Source of the DNA: Daucus carota subsp. sativus
Taxonomy: Eukaryota; Streptophyta; Magnoliopsida; Apiales; Apiaceae
Reading direction: 5' to 3'
Length of the DNA stretch: 64,000 nt
Assembly: GCF_001625215.2 (NCBI RefSeq)
Contig: NC_030383.2
Location: 57,836,949 to 57,900,948, forward strand
The position numbers were made by a program, and so were the translations under genes. The notes beneath the pieces were generated by a model. The model searched no databases and was not told the DNA's origin. It worked only from the letters and a program-made list of their open reading frames with translations. Below are positions 29,251-40,966 of this stretch, in pieces. Every line of letters starts with the position of its first letter. Position 1 is the first letter of the stretch.

Positions 29251-30282
29251 CAAGTTCTTTTATAAAGCTAAGAAGGATGACAATGACCAATGAATTGAAT
29301 TGTTATCAATTAAATATTATTATTATTATTATTATTTCATTAAATTTTTTATAAATTATTGGATATAGATAATATATACACAAAAAGATAATAGTAGGCC
29401 AGTTAGTTGGGATGTTCTGAATTCGTACGTAAGGGTAAACCTCTTCCCTTGTTCGTTAGGGTAAGCGATTTTTTCTCACACGAATTGAAGATTGTCAATG
29501 TAATACCTGAAATTTGGATAAGAGTTCAGATAGAGGGGAGTTCTTTATATTTTAATTTTTTTCCTAGATAATTGTGCTGTTTAATCACTAAATATAAAGG
29601 TGGCACATAAATTTATCATGTTTACGAAAAATAGAAATATTTGTTTGTGCTTACACTTAATTTCAAAGGTATTACTGGTTTTTCTTGATCATCCGAGGTA
29701 TATTAATTTTGAGAATTAAGTCGTAACCATGATTGCATGATTAGACAGGTACAACATTAATGGCATGACAATTTTCTATTCATAATTGACATGTAGATAT
29801 GTTTGATTTAATATGAATAGTCTTAGAAAATTTTTATAGTGTTAACCTATTATTGTTTAGTGACGATATTCATTTGGTTATGAGATGTTAGAGCCAACAA
29901 AATTAAGTACAAAGGGATATGATAGTATGTTCGATTGTTCGTGAGACATCTATTACGATGATAGAAGAATTCTCTTCTAAATAGATTTAATGATGTAAAT
30001 TAAACTATTTCAATTATTGTAATTTTTTGGTAGATTTTATTACATTTAGTGTTTTAAATTTACTATCATTATTAGGAAATTTGGGAAAACCTTATTTAAA
30101 AATATCATAATATCATATTATAATTTCTTATAAGTAGTGGGTGCAAAATAAATATTACTTATTGGTTAGTAGCCGAAAACATTGAAGTAAATATTATTTT
30201 GTGTATCAAAACAAATATTCTTATTGTTATAACCAATTGTCTTATTGTTATATCACCAAACATATGTGCTGAAACTTGCCTT
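29251..30282. other. Spacer between the duplicated segments
   Basis: AT-rich, no gene. A short ATT trinucleotide run is at 29316-29333. Confidence 0.4.
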
Positions 30283-30861
30283 CACTCTTAGAGATATGTG
30301 TTATACATGTCGAATATGTTGCTTCAATCTGTTTGACTATGTTTTCTTAATTGCTATAGCGTCACTTTCTTATAAGTACCCTAGTCTGTAGTTTGCGAAT
30401 GACAATAGTGTTTTGCTTACCCTCTTAGATGTTTTCACATTTCCAGCTTTATACTAATTTGATTTTGGTTAGCACGAATTTTTCATGTACTTTGTTAGCT
30501 TTTCCACGATTGATTACATAAAGAGGTTAGAATTTTTCTCTGCTTTTATGACTTGTGGTTTCGAAATCATTAGGAACAGTCCAGGCTTTAAATCATTAAT
30601 AACATTTAAATCTTAGTTATGTTACTAGAGTGATTTGGAGTTGCTTGCTTGTCGTGCGAGTTTATTGCGTTGAATTGCGTAACACGTAAATAACCTCATG
30701 CAAATTAATTCCTAAACAAAGTGTATTGCTTGCTTGTTGTGTTTAAGATGAATTGAGCAGTCTTACCGATTTCAAGATAGGTAGTGTTGGACATTAATAA
30801 CTCTATAGGGTGCTTATATCTGGGAATGTGGTTTATGCATGTGTTTATTGTATTGATGAAC

Positions 30862-30897
30862 AAGGACGTACCACGCTTAATTACCGTGGTACGTTCC
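30862..30897. repeat. Long hairpin, 10-bp perfect core
   Basis: ACGTACCACG at 30866-30875 pairs with CGTGGTACGT at 30885-30894. The stem extends outward with one bulge (GG/CC flanks). The loop is 9 nt. Confidence 0.75.
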
Positions 30898-31012
30898 AAG
30901 TCCAGAATGGACCGCGGTAAATAAGCGTTGTCCGTCTACAGAAGAATTTTTTAATCTCAGCCGTCCGCGCTCATCATCCAACGGCTTAGAAACTGTTTTG
31001 TGTGTAATTCGT

Positions 31013-31034
31013 CCCTGGCAAACAGTTGCCAGGG
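31013..31034. repeat. Perfect 9-bp hairpin
   Basis: CCCTGGCAA (31013-31021), loop ACAG, TTGCCAGGG (31026-31034). It lies near the right edge of the sequence present only in duplication copy 2. Confidence 0.75.
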
Positions 31035-31330
31035 TGGACCCTATAGACAAACTCTTAAAATTTGAGGTAACTATACCATGATGAAACCAAGCTGCCCTAA
31101 ACAACTATACAAATGAATAGGATTGCATTTGAATAGCACAATTGAAAAATTGACAAACAGGTTAAAGTCCAGGGCTCTCATTGTAGGTGCCCAAAAGCAT
31201 CTCAGGGTGGCCTATCTGACAATCACTATCTATAAATGCTTTAGTTTCATCATACTGAAATGCCCAAGAGCATCTTAAGAGTACTTTTGCATGTTGTCCT
31301 GTTAAGTGATTATTATGAACTGTATATTCA

Positions 31331-31970
31331 CCTCTAGACCGCATTCATACGCTAACAGAGAAGAAGACTTGACATAACTAACTGATTAAAGTTTTATTAA
31401 TTGACTATTGTTTTATTAATTTGGCATAAATGACTGTAAAAGTTATTATGTTATTACTTTTAATAGGTCATTTATCAGGAAATATCTGAAATGTTACAGT
31501 GCAGTCTTAACTATAGGATTGTCTAGTTTAGGAAGATATATGTATTCTTGTAATTTATTACTTAGCATCCAAGGAGTAGGATGCCTATACCCGTGTTAAC
31601 ATTTTTTGTTCATGGATTTAGATATGATGACTTGTGAGGTGAAAACTTAAAAGTTTTATGCTTTAAATGTAGTGAATTTTTATTAATATCTTATAGGTTC
31701 GCTATCTTTGCTTTCACATATATATATATATATATATCGATGTTTCATGTCACACTGTTGGGTTTTGTTTTTGCCCGAGTGATATTCTTGGAGAAATTTA
31801 AATAAAAAAGGGAAAGAAGGAAGATAGGTGTATTCCCATGGAGGTCAAAACAAATTGGGAAAGAACGGAAGAAATTTAATTGAATTGATTTAAAGACTGT
31901 ATATAATAAATTGAAGACACTCAGGTGAAAAATTGGAATTGTGGGTGGCTGCTGCAATTGATGATCTCCA
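31331..31970. other. Spacer and 3' flank of the XTH gene
   Basis: No gene. A TA microsatellite is at about 31719-31738. The part next to the XTH stop codon (31860-31970) is probably 3' UTR. Confidence 0.45.
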
Positions 31971-33191
31971 TCAGTACTGTGCCTTGCTACATTCAGGAGG
32001 CATCTGTCCATTGAATCGCTTTGCATCTTTACAGTAATCATAGATCATGTAATTATCTCTCGCCCACTTCATCTGACCCTGTTTACCAGCAGTCAACTGC
32101 TTGTGAATAGGGGAGGTCCACCAGTTGGCAGGGGAGGGAAAGGCGCATTGCGCAGTGCTAAATGATCCATCCCACTTGCAAGCTCTAGCTCTGAAGTGAC
32201 GGAATCTGGCTATGAAAGGTGCACTAGTCCAATCAATCTTCACAAGGCCGCCTCGAGTTGCCCAGTTGTCAGCGTTCCACAGACTGGAGTAAACCCTCAT
32301 CCCTTGTTGGTTTGGGTAAGCAATTCCTTCATTGTTGTAGTTTCTAAATACGCGAATTGGCACATTATCGATGTACCACCTGCAAGATAAGAGTTTAGAT
32401 GTGTAAGTGGAAATTTCTTTGTATTATTTACTTTTCCTAGATACTTTAGGTGTTTACTACACTGAACATAAAAATTGCACATGATAAAACAGGAGCTTAG
32501 CTATATGATGTTATCTTACACTATTGCACTTGGGTTCCAATGTATAGTGTAGTTGTGATAATCGGCTGTTGGGTCGAACCACAAGTAGAACTGCTGCTCT
32601 TTGTTTCCAACTCCTTGAGTGTATATGTTAGTGTGGACAACATAAGGCTGTCCTGATGAGTTCCCTAAGAACTCAAAGTCAATCTCATCATGCTTGTCGC
32701 CGGGAGAGGACAGCTACAGTGGTGAGCACGAGTAAGGTCAGAAATGTTTTGTCTTGTGTTATTTCATTTAAAAATTAAAACACAGTATGAACTTCTGCAC
32801 TTACATAGTAAGCTGTGACAGTTCCAGCTGAATTCCCTGGCACCAACTTGATCAGCATCTCGATGCTTCCAAATAGGAATGATCTCTTTGTCTGAATGCC
32901 AGAACCTGCACACAGAGAAAATATTTAGGTAAGATGTATAGAAAAACTTCAAGGAAGTGGATGCAAGTACTGAAAAGGCAACATCAAGAAGCAGAGTCTT
33001 GTTCATTCTATATACAACGCCATACCTGATGTCGTATCCAGCACGAGCTGAAGATCTTCGCCATTCATAGTAGAATGCTGAGCACCCCAGTTGAAATACA
33101 CACTTTTTGGGAATGTTGCATGTACTACACCGGACTGAAATGCAGCGGCTGAGATGAAAAGAGCAACAATCAAAGTCCAAAAAGTTTCCAT
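31971..33191 (-). CDS. XTH26: Xyloglucan endotransglucosylase/hydrolase (XTH), four exons
   Basis: Secreted GH16 enzyme that cuts and rejoins xyloglucan in the cell wall. Exons in transcript order: 33191-33026, 32905-32805, 32713-32520, 32379-31971; 870 nt, 289 residues, GT-AG junctions, phases consistent. Seen: signal peptide (about 1-25), catalytic [10 protein letters not shown] with nucleophile E99, D101 and acid/base E103, followed at once by the conserved N-glycosylation site N107-S-S. The C-terminal XET domain has Cys221, Cys232, Cys270 and Cys284 for two disulfides, ending [20 protein letters not shown]. This C-terminus and the gene order favour XTH26; another group I/II XTH is possible. 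Odd: the segment before Cys221 is unusually basic (R212, R214, R217, R219). Confidence 0.95.
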
Positions 33192-33284
33192 TTCCTGTTT
33201 TGCTGATTAACAACCAACCTATCTTCTTTTCCAATCTCTGCAGGTGACTTTGCAAGTGGAATGCATTCTTCCCAGTCACTAAAG

Positions 33285-33295
33285 CCTTTATATAG
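33285..33295 (-). promoter_or_regulatory. TATA box of the XTH gene
   Basis: On the minus strand this reads CTATATAAAGG, an almost ideal plant TATA box, 94-104 nt upstream of the XTH start codon at 33191. The leader between contains a short purine/pyrimidine-mixed 5' UTR with no ATG in good context before the assigned start, apart from one near 33260. Confidence 0.75.
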
Positions 33296-33671
33296 CCGCA
33301 GTATACCCTGGTGAGATGAACTGTGTTACATTTTTCAATTTTTGTTCAATACTCTGACTAGTCTTGTTTTGACATTCGAACTTGATATATTATTGTCCAG
33401 TTGAAACTTGCCTTGCCAGAATTTTTAGTTAGTTAGCCTCCTCTACTTTTAGACAGCAAGTCCATCGTAGAATAATTTAGTAGTAGAGTGCATCAATCTA
33501 AATACACTTTATAATATGTAAAGCTCAGATTATTCGTTTACTTGGTCTTTCATCTGTCAATTTTTTCCTCTTGGCAACTAAGAAAACAGTACAATAGCTA
33601 TAGTTGCCCTCCCTCACAGAATAATCACATTCTACTTTCTCGATTTTAAATTTCAAGATTTCCGAAATTTA

Positions 33672-34000
33672 GGCTGTGTTCACTTGGATGGAATGGAATA
33701 TAGGGAATGTGGAATGAAATTTGTATTCTAAATTGGATGTGATCGAAGGAAATGTCTATAGTTTTTATTTCTTAATTCCATTCCAACTATTTGAACTACA
33801 AATTTAACTCATATATTTTTGGAAAGAATGCTCAGTGCGCTTATTCATCATGTTTTCCTATAATTTTCATCATAACAAATTTATACCAATTTATGTTTAG
33901 TCACTATTATGTCATACTTTCTTCTTTCTCCATATTTTCTTTTTTTTACAATTTTTCATTACATTCTCCTCTATTCCATTCCATCCAATTGAAAGCAACC
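33672..34000. mobile_element. Tourist/Harbinger-type MITE, 329 bp, TTA target duplication
   Basis: The left end GGCTGTGTTCACTTGGATGG and the right end, reverse complemented, GGTTGCTTTCAATTGGATGG continue identically with AATGGAAT. The element is flanked by TTA at 33669-33671 and 34001-34003, the expected 3-bp target duplication of PIF/Harbinger elements. There is no transposase. It sits about 380 bp upstream of the XTH TATA box. Confidence 0.85.
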
Positions 34001-37000
34001 TTAAAATTGTATTCGGATTTGAACTCCGGTACGGTGTTGCCTTAAAAATCGCATATACTCATACATTACACTACACATGCATAGCTGCTTGCTTGGTAAT
34101 CCATTTAAAAGATAAATTTGTGCTAGAAAAACATTGGCACAACAGTTATTTTTTGTGCTATAAAAACATTGGTGCAACAGTGATTTATAGTGCATTTTTC
34201 ACAACTAATTAACCAGGATGTAGTAATATAGGAAGAGGTATGCATTATAATTAAAAAGCAATACATATTAAGACCTGATTGCATCCTAGCTGGGACGCGT
34301 TTGCAGCAAGGGAAATAACGTGCCAAGGACTAGTAATAACTCAACAAACGCCAGGTCCTCTGGCTATTACAATCTACCAAACTCAACTTACAATGGCACA
34401 CGTCTAACACAAACGTGCATACAGCATTCCCTTTAGATGCCACTGCATATATACATGCTTCTATTTATGTATGGATCGCAGCTTTTGCAACTGTCTATCT
34501 CTCAAGTCACTCGAAATAAACCAGGCTCAAGATTGTGAGAAAGTGTGTTCGTAAAAATATGTGAAATCGAATGATTTCCAAGGGTTTGCTGGGTCAAAAG
34601 ATGGCATTCTCGGAGGGAGGCTTGTAACTCCTCAATGCAGTGATGTTGGGAAGGTAAAATATCTCTGGTTTGTATGGATCATAGGACAATCCTTGTTAGG
34701 CAAGTTTTACGTAATTATATGTGCAGATCTTTATAAAAATAGGATATTCAAGAACTAAATTTATAGGGTGTTAGATTTAATATGTGCTCATGAGCAGACA
34801 CTAAAAAATCCTATTAATATTGCGTAATTATGATAATATAAATAATAAATAAAATATATTCTGTTTAATTTCCTGTTTTGTTAATCCAGATCCACATCGA
34901 GTAAAAACAGAGGATCAATCCAAGACGCGTATATATTGAGAAGTATGTATAAAAATAATAAATTTTCAGTACCCATCTCGCAGACATGCATGAGTTGCCA
35001 AAGGCGGACCTACGTTTACAGGAATGGGGCATGTCCCCCAATCAATTCTGAGCCCAAGTCTGTTTGATGAAATTCAGTACTAGTGTCCTGTAGTCTAGCA
35101 TAATGGGATGGTATTTGTAGAAAAAAACAAGTTCCAATTCATTAAAAATGCAATTCTAACAGCTTAGTTTAGGTTCAAGAGCTGTTAGGTTCAAATATTA
35201 CGTGTATACGATATATTTGGACAGATTTTGGTCATATAAAAAGAGTTGTTGTGCTCCCAGTTAATTTCGATTCTGGGTCCGTAACTGTTTGCGTATGTTT
35301 TTTTGGAAGAATTGTGATGTTTGTTGCCATTAAGTATCATCTGATTGTGAAGGGGTTGTTTTCTGTTGTTTTTATCTTGGAAGATTTATCATTGACGTAG
35401 CAACGCAGTAAATGGGGCAATAATTTCTTTGAGAACAGTCTATTTTCTCGATATTCAGCAGCTCAACTGTTTAATTTGTTAAAGCGACTTTGTAGCTAAA
35501 TTGCTTTTTTTTTTTTCTTTGTTTTTATATTATTATTTATGATTATTATTATTGTCTAGCCTTCGTCTTTATTTTGCATATAGTTTTTTTATGCGTTCTT
35601 GAATTTGTGATATAACATGAAATATAATTACCTATTGTTACTATTATCTCCATCATAATCATCCTCTTATATTAGAGGAGAAGACGATATCGGTGATATA
35701 CGAAGTGCTTGAATCTTATTTTCTAGTTTTAAAAAAAATTATGAGTAAAAAGTATGAGCATTTCGAACACCACTGGCCAAAATAGTTGATTAAGACGATA
35801 GAAAATAATAATATATTTTGAACCTTAACACTGTGCTTCGATGGTAGTGCTTATATTGATCGACTATATTTCAAAAAAAAAACAGTATGTTATTATATAT
35901 ATATATAATATATTATATTGATTATATGTATTGATATTATAAAACCACATTAATTATATATTTATATATTATTAAAAATCTATTTGTTAACATATAATCT
36001 CATTAAATGATTATTTATATATTTTCTAGTATATTATAATAAAAATTATAATCAAATACCATAATTTTAATAAATTTCGGGTTAAAATGGATTATTTTCG
36101 GATTAATCGAGTACTAAATAGGTCGGGTTCGGGTTGAAATATTCAACCCATTTTAGGTTTGGGGTGACCCAAAAACTAGCTCGGGTAAGACCCGACCTGA
36201 AGCCGTCCCATTACCTGAAATTGTCATCTCTACCAAATAAAAAAAAGAACCGAATAAAAACCGCATCGATATGTAAACTTGTTAAAATCCCCAAGATCCG
36301 AGAATTATAGAACTATTCACGATTTAAAAATCAAATTGCATCATATAAAATTGAAATAGCTCATTTTATAAATCGAACCGTATTAATAATATTTGATTCT
36401 ATTCGATTTTCAATACTAGAAACTGCAATTTTATGATTCTGGTTGTGATTTCAGATGCAAACCGCACCAGATACATCCTAGCGAGGACGGTAGTTTACCT
36501 TACTATTCGTCTAATTATATTATTACATCAAAATTATTATATCTTCATTTCTACGTGCTGATATTTCCCTAAGAGACGGTAATTAAATATGAATTTTATA
36601 CATACTTTAGACGAGACATCTGTATGTTTTTGAGCTTTGCTGTACTAGGAAATCAAAATCGTTTAAATTAAATATCAATTTTCAGAAACCTCGTAATCTA
36701 AACACACATAAAACATATTTTATATGTGAATGACATGCTAAGAGACAGGGAGTGGTAACTTACATATTCCCATTGAATAAAACGCAGGTGTGAACTTCAA
36801 TTCGTCAGACTGCAAGAGTGTATTTACACTTCAGAGACCGGTTTTGTCACTTTAGCCTCGGACCTTCAATAAATAAAGATCCAGATTCTCATCTCTTAAA
36901 TAAACAAAATATTCTTATTATCTATTTTAGTTCACACCACAAAATAGAAAGAGAGAAATAAATATTATTAAAATACTTATTTAATATTAATATCACCATA

Positions 37001-38540
37001 ATAAATCTAAATCATTGAAATTCTAGTGTCGTATTATATTTCAAATTCCATTAATTTAATTAAATTGAACATGCATGTTATGTATTATGGTAAGACGATT
37101 TAAATAAAAGTTAAGAGAAAGGCTACTTCGATATGCATGAATACGAAAAAGGCCTAATATCTAATCTATACTAGACAACTAAAATCTAAACATTAAATTT
37201 TTTGAATAATCTGCTGCTCGGTTGGTATTTGGGTGATTTACGTGTATTTTTGTTTTAAAACATAAATGAGTTTTATTTCATTATAATTAAAATACATTTA
37301 AATATTTTGTGTATCATTTAGTTTTGTACATATTTCTTTTTCTTTATATTCACTTGGATCTTTTATTTTTATAAAGAAAAATGATGATTTAAAAACATAA
37401 TATACAAATAAATGTGTTTTATATTTTCCAAAAACATGAAATAGTCACTAATTATGATACACGAGATTACTTAATATTAAAATTGTGAAATGTACCTGAT
37501 CAATCAAAGAAATATATAAGATTATTCGGGCCCGAGAGAGTCATCTTTAGCTAGTATCCAAATAAGAGATACACTTGCATAAAAAAGTGTCTAGAAAATC
37601 TGAATTGGGAGATGAATCAAAAGATCCAACACGAGCTTCCTGCTTCATCGATATTCGGTTCCATGTATGTCAATCTGATCGTATCTGCATGTCAGAATCA
37701 TTCAGTGAGTAATGCCAATTATACGAATTCAGAATTTCCGTTTGGATATCATATCTACAAATTTTATTATAATAACTAGAATCTCCACCTACTAAAGTTC
37801 GCATCATATATAAGTAAATAACGACAGAAAAAGAAAAAAAATTATGACATACAAATTGTTATAGCTTGAGTTCAGAGAGCTCAGTGTTTAATATCATCAT
37901 GCCATGCAAGAGACGAAAAGTTACTCTTACTCGAAAATCCGTTTTTTTCCGAGAATCCGAGCTTAAATATTAAAGTTTTAAAATAAATTAAATTAATAGT
38001 AGCAGGTATGAGTCTAATTGAAAAATAAAATATGGCATCGCATTTGCCATTTGTCATTCAAGTGTGATAAAAAGGACGTTTTTCCGCGATGCTACGCAAG
38101 ACTCGCTCCTCAATGCTGACCAGCATAAATAAAACAAATAATAAATAAAACCTTACTCCGCGCATGCGCGATAAGTCAAATACATAAACTACACTCACTC
38201 TCGAATCGATTTCACATGTAAAATATATCCAAAAATGATATTTGGAAGACTGAGATATATTTTATGTAACAGTGGAAAGATTGTATTAACATGGCAGTTC
38301 TGGGGAAGAGGGATTATAGAGAGAAAAGAGAGCGAGATCACGTTTATAATAAACAAAGAATCTTCGACAAGATTGATGATATATATCGGGTTGATTATCA
38401 GCAAAAACGGCGAGCTAGCACTCCGAAATGTAGAACTTTGTGCCGATCTATGTTCTAGAACATATGTCAATACATGATATACCTTCTTTGCCCTCTCCTG
38501 GGAAGAGCCGCAACACGTCCACGAGCCAAACTTTGAGTTC
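34001..38540. other. Intergenic between XTH and SPEAR genes
   Basis: No supportable gene in about 4.5 kb. Recognisable bits: GGCGGACCTACG...GGGGC at 34998-35040 (a common transposon-end type, also at 53523); an AT microsatellite near 35890-35915; C/G-rich GGGTTCGGGTTG...CCCGACC words at 36120-36215, similar to those at 325-490; and the perfect 12-bp palindrome CGCGCATGCGCG at 38159-38170. Short open frames here lack known domains. Confidence 0.4.
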
Positions 38541-38600
38541 GGATACCATGTTGAGAACCAATTGATCCAAAATTTTAACGTGTTAGAGGAAAGTTCCAAA
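38490..38600 (-). mobile_element. LTR-end plus primer-binding-site relic
   Basis: On the minus strand, GGTTCTCAACA is followed by TGGTATCCGAACTC (38540-38553 region). CA then TGGTATCNGA is the usual junction of a Copia/TRIM left LTR with a primer-binding site for initiator tRNA-Met. No gag/pol sequence follows, and a second LTR was not found, so this is at most a remnant. Confidence 0.4.
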
Positions 38601-39108
38601 TAGATCTTATGCTATATTTCAACAAGAATGTTGGTGGTGATCCATCCTAGTAATTAGAGTGAATTTAAGACTATTGAAGTGAATTTAGGAGTCGGAAAAA
38701 CCCCTATTTCTTGTAGTGTTGTCGTATAGAGTAGGAGTAAAATTGGCTTTCATTTTGCTCATTCGGCGAGTTGTATTTTCTGAAATATGATTTTGTTTTC
38801 TAAAAATTTACACTGTGAAATGGTTTTAGTTACCTAGCTAGGGCTGCAATTTAGTAACAGATGAGAGTAAGCTTGATTTACTTGGTGCAAGCAGTGTTTT
38901 CAAATGCTGAGCACAACAATTTCATGGCAGAATGTCAGAATAGATTGGAATTCAATAAAAAACTTTCAACATGTATCAATTTTACTTTATTTTGTAATCT
39001 GCATATATACTTGATCAAAACTACTTATAGATGAAAAACTTACATAAAACTGACTAGAAGATGACATTCTCACAAAATTACGATGGAATGGATAGTATTT
39101 AACTCTTT

Positions 39109-39245
39109 TTTTTTGGACAAATTTGGATTATAGCCTTACAAGTGAGAATCTGTTCTAATAAATTCTCGAAGTGAGTCAGAATCGAACCCAGAACCTGGGA
39201 CGACAGAGGATAAACTCTTAACTACTTGAGCTATCCAATTAACTT
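39109..39245 (-). mobile_element. tRNA-derived SINE, minus orientation
   Basis: On the minus strand: TTGGATAGCTCAAGTAGTTAAG (A-box region of a tRNA), then GGGTTCGATTC (B box) about 40 nt later, a short unrelated body, and an A-rich tail at 39109-39118. It is 256 bp beyond the SPEAR stop codon. The tRNA-like head has lost the cloverleaf 3' part, so it is not a tRNA gene. Confidence 0.65.
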
Positions 39246-39500
39246 TTTACTTGTTAGAAACTACATAAAAGCGAAAAAAATTAGACTAATTTATCAAAAG
39301 AAGTTGTTGGCATTCCCTAAATTACGACAAAATGTACAGCATATCACAAGAAAATCTGCTTTAATGTATGCAGAAAATCAAATTCTATGAAGAGGTTCCA
39401 AATTTATGAAACTTATACCAATTTATCCCATAAAGCTAAACTTTAAAGTTTTGAAGTGAACAAATCATACATTTGATCACAAAAAATAAGATAATCAAGA

Positions 39501-40862
39501 CTAGAGGGACAGCCTAAGCTCCAAATCTATCTCTTGGCTGCCACTTGATCCAGAGTTCTGACTGCCTGAACCCGCTGAATCACTACTACGAACTTTCATC
39601 TTGTTCTCCCTGAATTCCTGCAAGAAGAATTTGGCAATTGTTTAAAAAGAAGTTACGACACAAACTAGCTTCAGTTGACAAATTAAGGATTAGAAATCTT
39701 GTACATGCAATTTACATGAAATGTGGAAGAATTTGATTACTGATTAATGGATAGTTACCTCGGATTCTAGGTTTAGAAGGTGTCTGGTTATGGATGGCTG
39801 TTGATAATGCTGAGCATCGTAGACAGTATTTGCGCCATTCCATCTGTTATACATAGATGTATTAACATAAAATTAGGACAATGGAAATTGTGGAGGATCA
39901 TAAAGGAAAACAAGTTAATCATAAATTTATATGATGTACCTTGCAATATTAGTAGCAGTCTGCGAATCACCATATCTGATATTTGCTCTTTCCATATCGC
40001 CCAAACCAATCTGCACAAGAAATACGAAATGATTAGAATTGAGAACATAGAACAAAACTCAGACATTATAGAGTAATTCAACATCATGATAATTAGTAGA
40101 TAGAGCTTAGCATATGATATGATATGATGATTAGCCAAATAGAGAAAGAAACGAGAATTTGATGTTTCCTTTCAAATACATAACTTTCTTGTCTGGAAGA
40201 CAATATCTAGGCTGTTAATTTCTAGCTACATGAATCCAGTATAGATCACAGATAAGATGAACTTGAAGAAATTTGCTCTATTCAAAATGGATAAAGATCA
40301 TTTTGTCTAGAATTTTAATCTATTTTGCCAATTTGAAAGAATTAGTTGAATAGAATTAGGTGTTACAGTCATTTGATCATTTCACACGCAATACACCAAA
40401 GAACTCTCATGTGGAGTGTTTTTAGGTTAACATACCATCATATTCTGAGCACCATGAAACCCATAAGACGTAGAAGAGGGAGTTGGATACGAAAACGACG
40501 ACGACGATGATTGATAAGCTGTGTGCAGTCTCACATCCTCCTGCAATTCACACAAACAAAAAAAACATCAATAATTAGTATACACATCAACAAAAAAAAT
40601 CAAAAAAACTGAAACAATCAGCACACACACTAAAAGAAAATCAAACCTGAATAGGGTAATTAGTAACAGGAAAGGGTGTCTGAATAGAATTGGGATGAAC
40701 AAAAGCACCACGACCCATTTGACTATGGAGCCTAATTTTCTCCAGCTGAGCAACTCCCAAGCCTCTCTGCGGCTGCTTCGGCTTATCGGAACCGTTCTTC
40801 TTCCCTTTCCTCGACGATGACCCTCCTGATCTCTCAGCCTCGCCGCAATAATTGCTCCCCAT
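39501..40862 (-). CDS. TIE1: SPEAR/TIE-type EAR-motif transcriptional repressor, five exons
   Basis: Plant adaptor repressor of 197 residues. In Arabidopsis SPEAR3/TIE1 links TCP transcription factors to TOPLESS corepressors and so shapes leaf development; SPOROCYTELESS is a relative. Exons in transcript order: 40862-40647, 40540-40436, 40010-39940, 39843-39759, 39617-39501; 594 nt, GT-AG, phases consistent. Seen: N-terminal MGSNYCGE, a basic Ser-rich stretch (14-22), the SPL motif KPKQPQRGLGVAQLEKIRLH (27-46), then a Ser/Gln-rich low-complexity middle and the C-terminal EAR motif LELRL (191-195). All hallmark parts are intact. TIE1 rather than another SPEAR is favoured by the neighbouring XTH26/CKL/ATL42 order. 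A possible TATA (CTTTATAAGG on the minus strand) lies near 40957-40966. Confidence 0.92.
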
Positions 40863-40956
40863 CCTCTCCAAATACAGTTTCTCAACTCGAACCAGAGAAA
40901 TTCTGAAAGAAAGCAAAAAATAAAATTTTAAGGAGATCTGATGAACAAGGCCCTCC

Positions 40957-40966
40957 TTATAAAGCT
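40957..40966 (-). promoter_or_regulatory. Possible TATA box of the SPEAR/TIE gene
   Basis: Minus strand CTTTATAAGG, about 95-104 nt upstream of the ATG at 40862. A weaker match than the XTH TATA box. Confidence 0.4.

Larger units (their letters stand above)
30283..31330. repeat. Diverged direct duplication, copy 2
   Basis: Second copy of the non-coding segment described for 28137-29250, about 2.1 kb away. The central part (about 30660-31050) has no counterpart in copy 1 and contains two strong palindromes, so an insertion is likely there. Confidence 0.7.

Noticed and set aside
34561..34758. 65-codon plus-strand frame
   Set aside because: No domain, no promoter or splice signals, and base use like the surrounding spacer.
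38195..38599. 134-codon minus-strand frame
   Set aside because: No recognisable domain. It runs through the LTR/primer-binding-site-like junction and lacks any splice context; more likely transposon-derived non-coding DNA.
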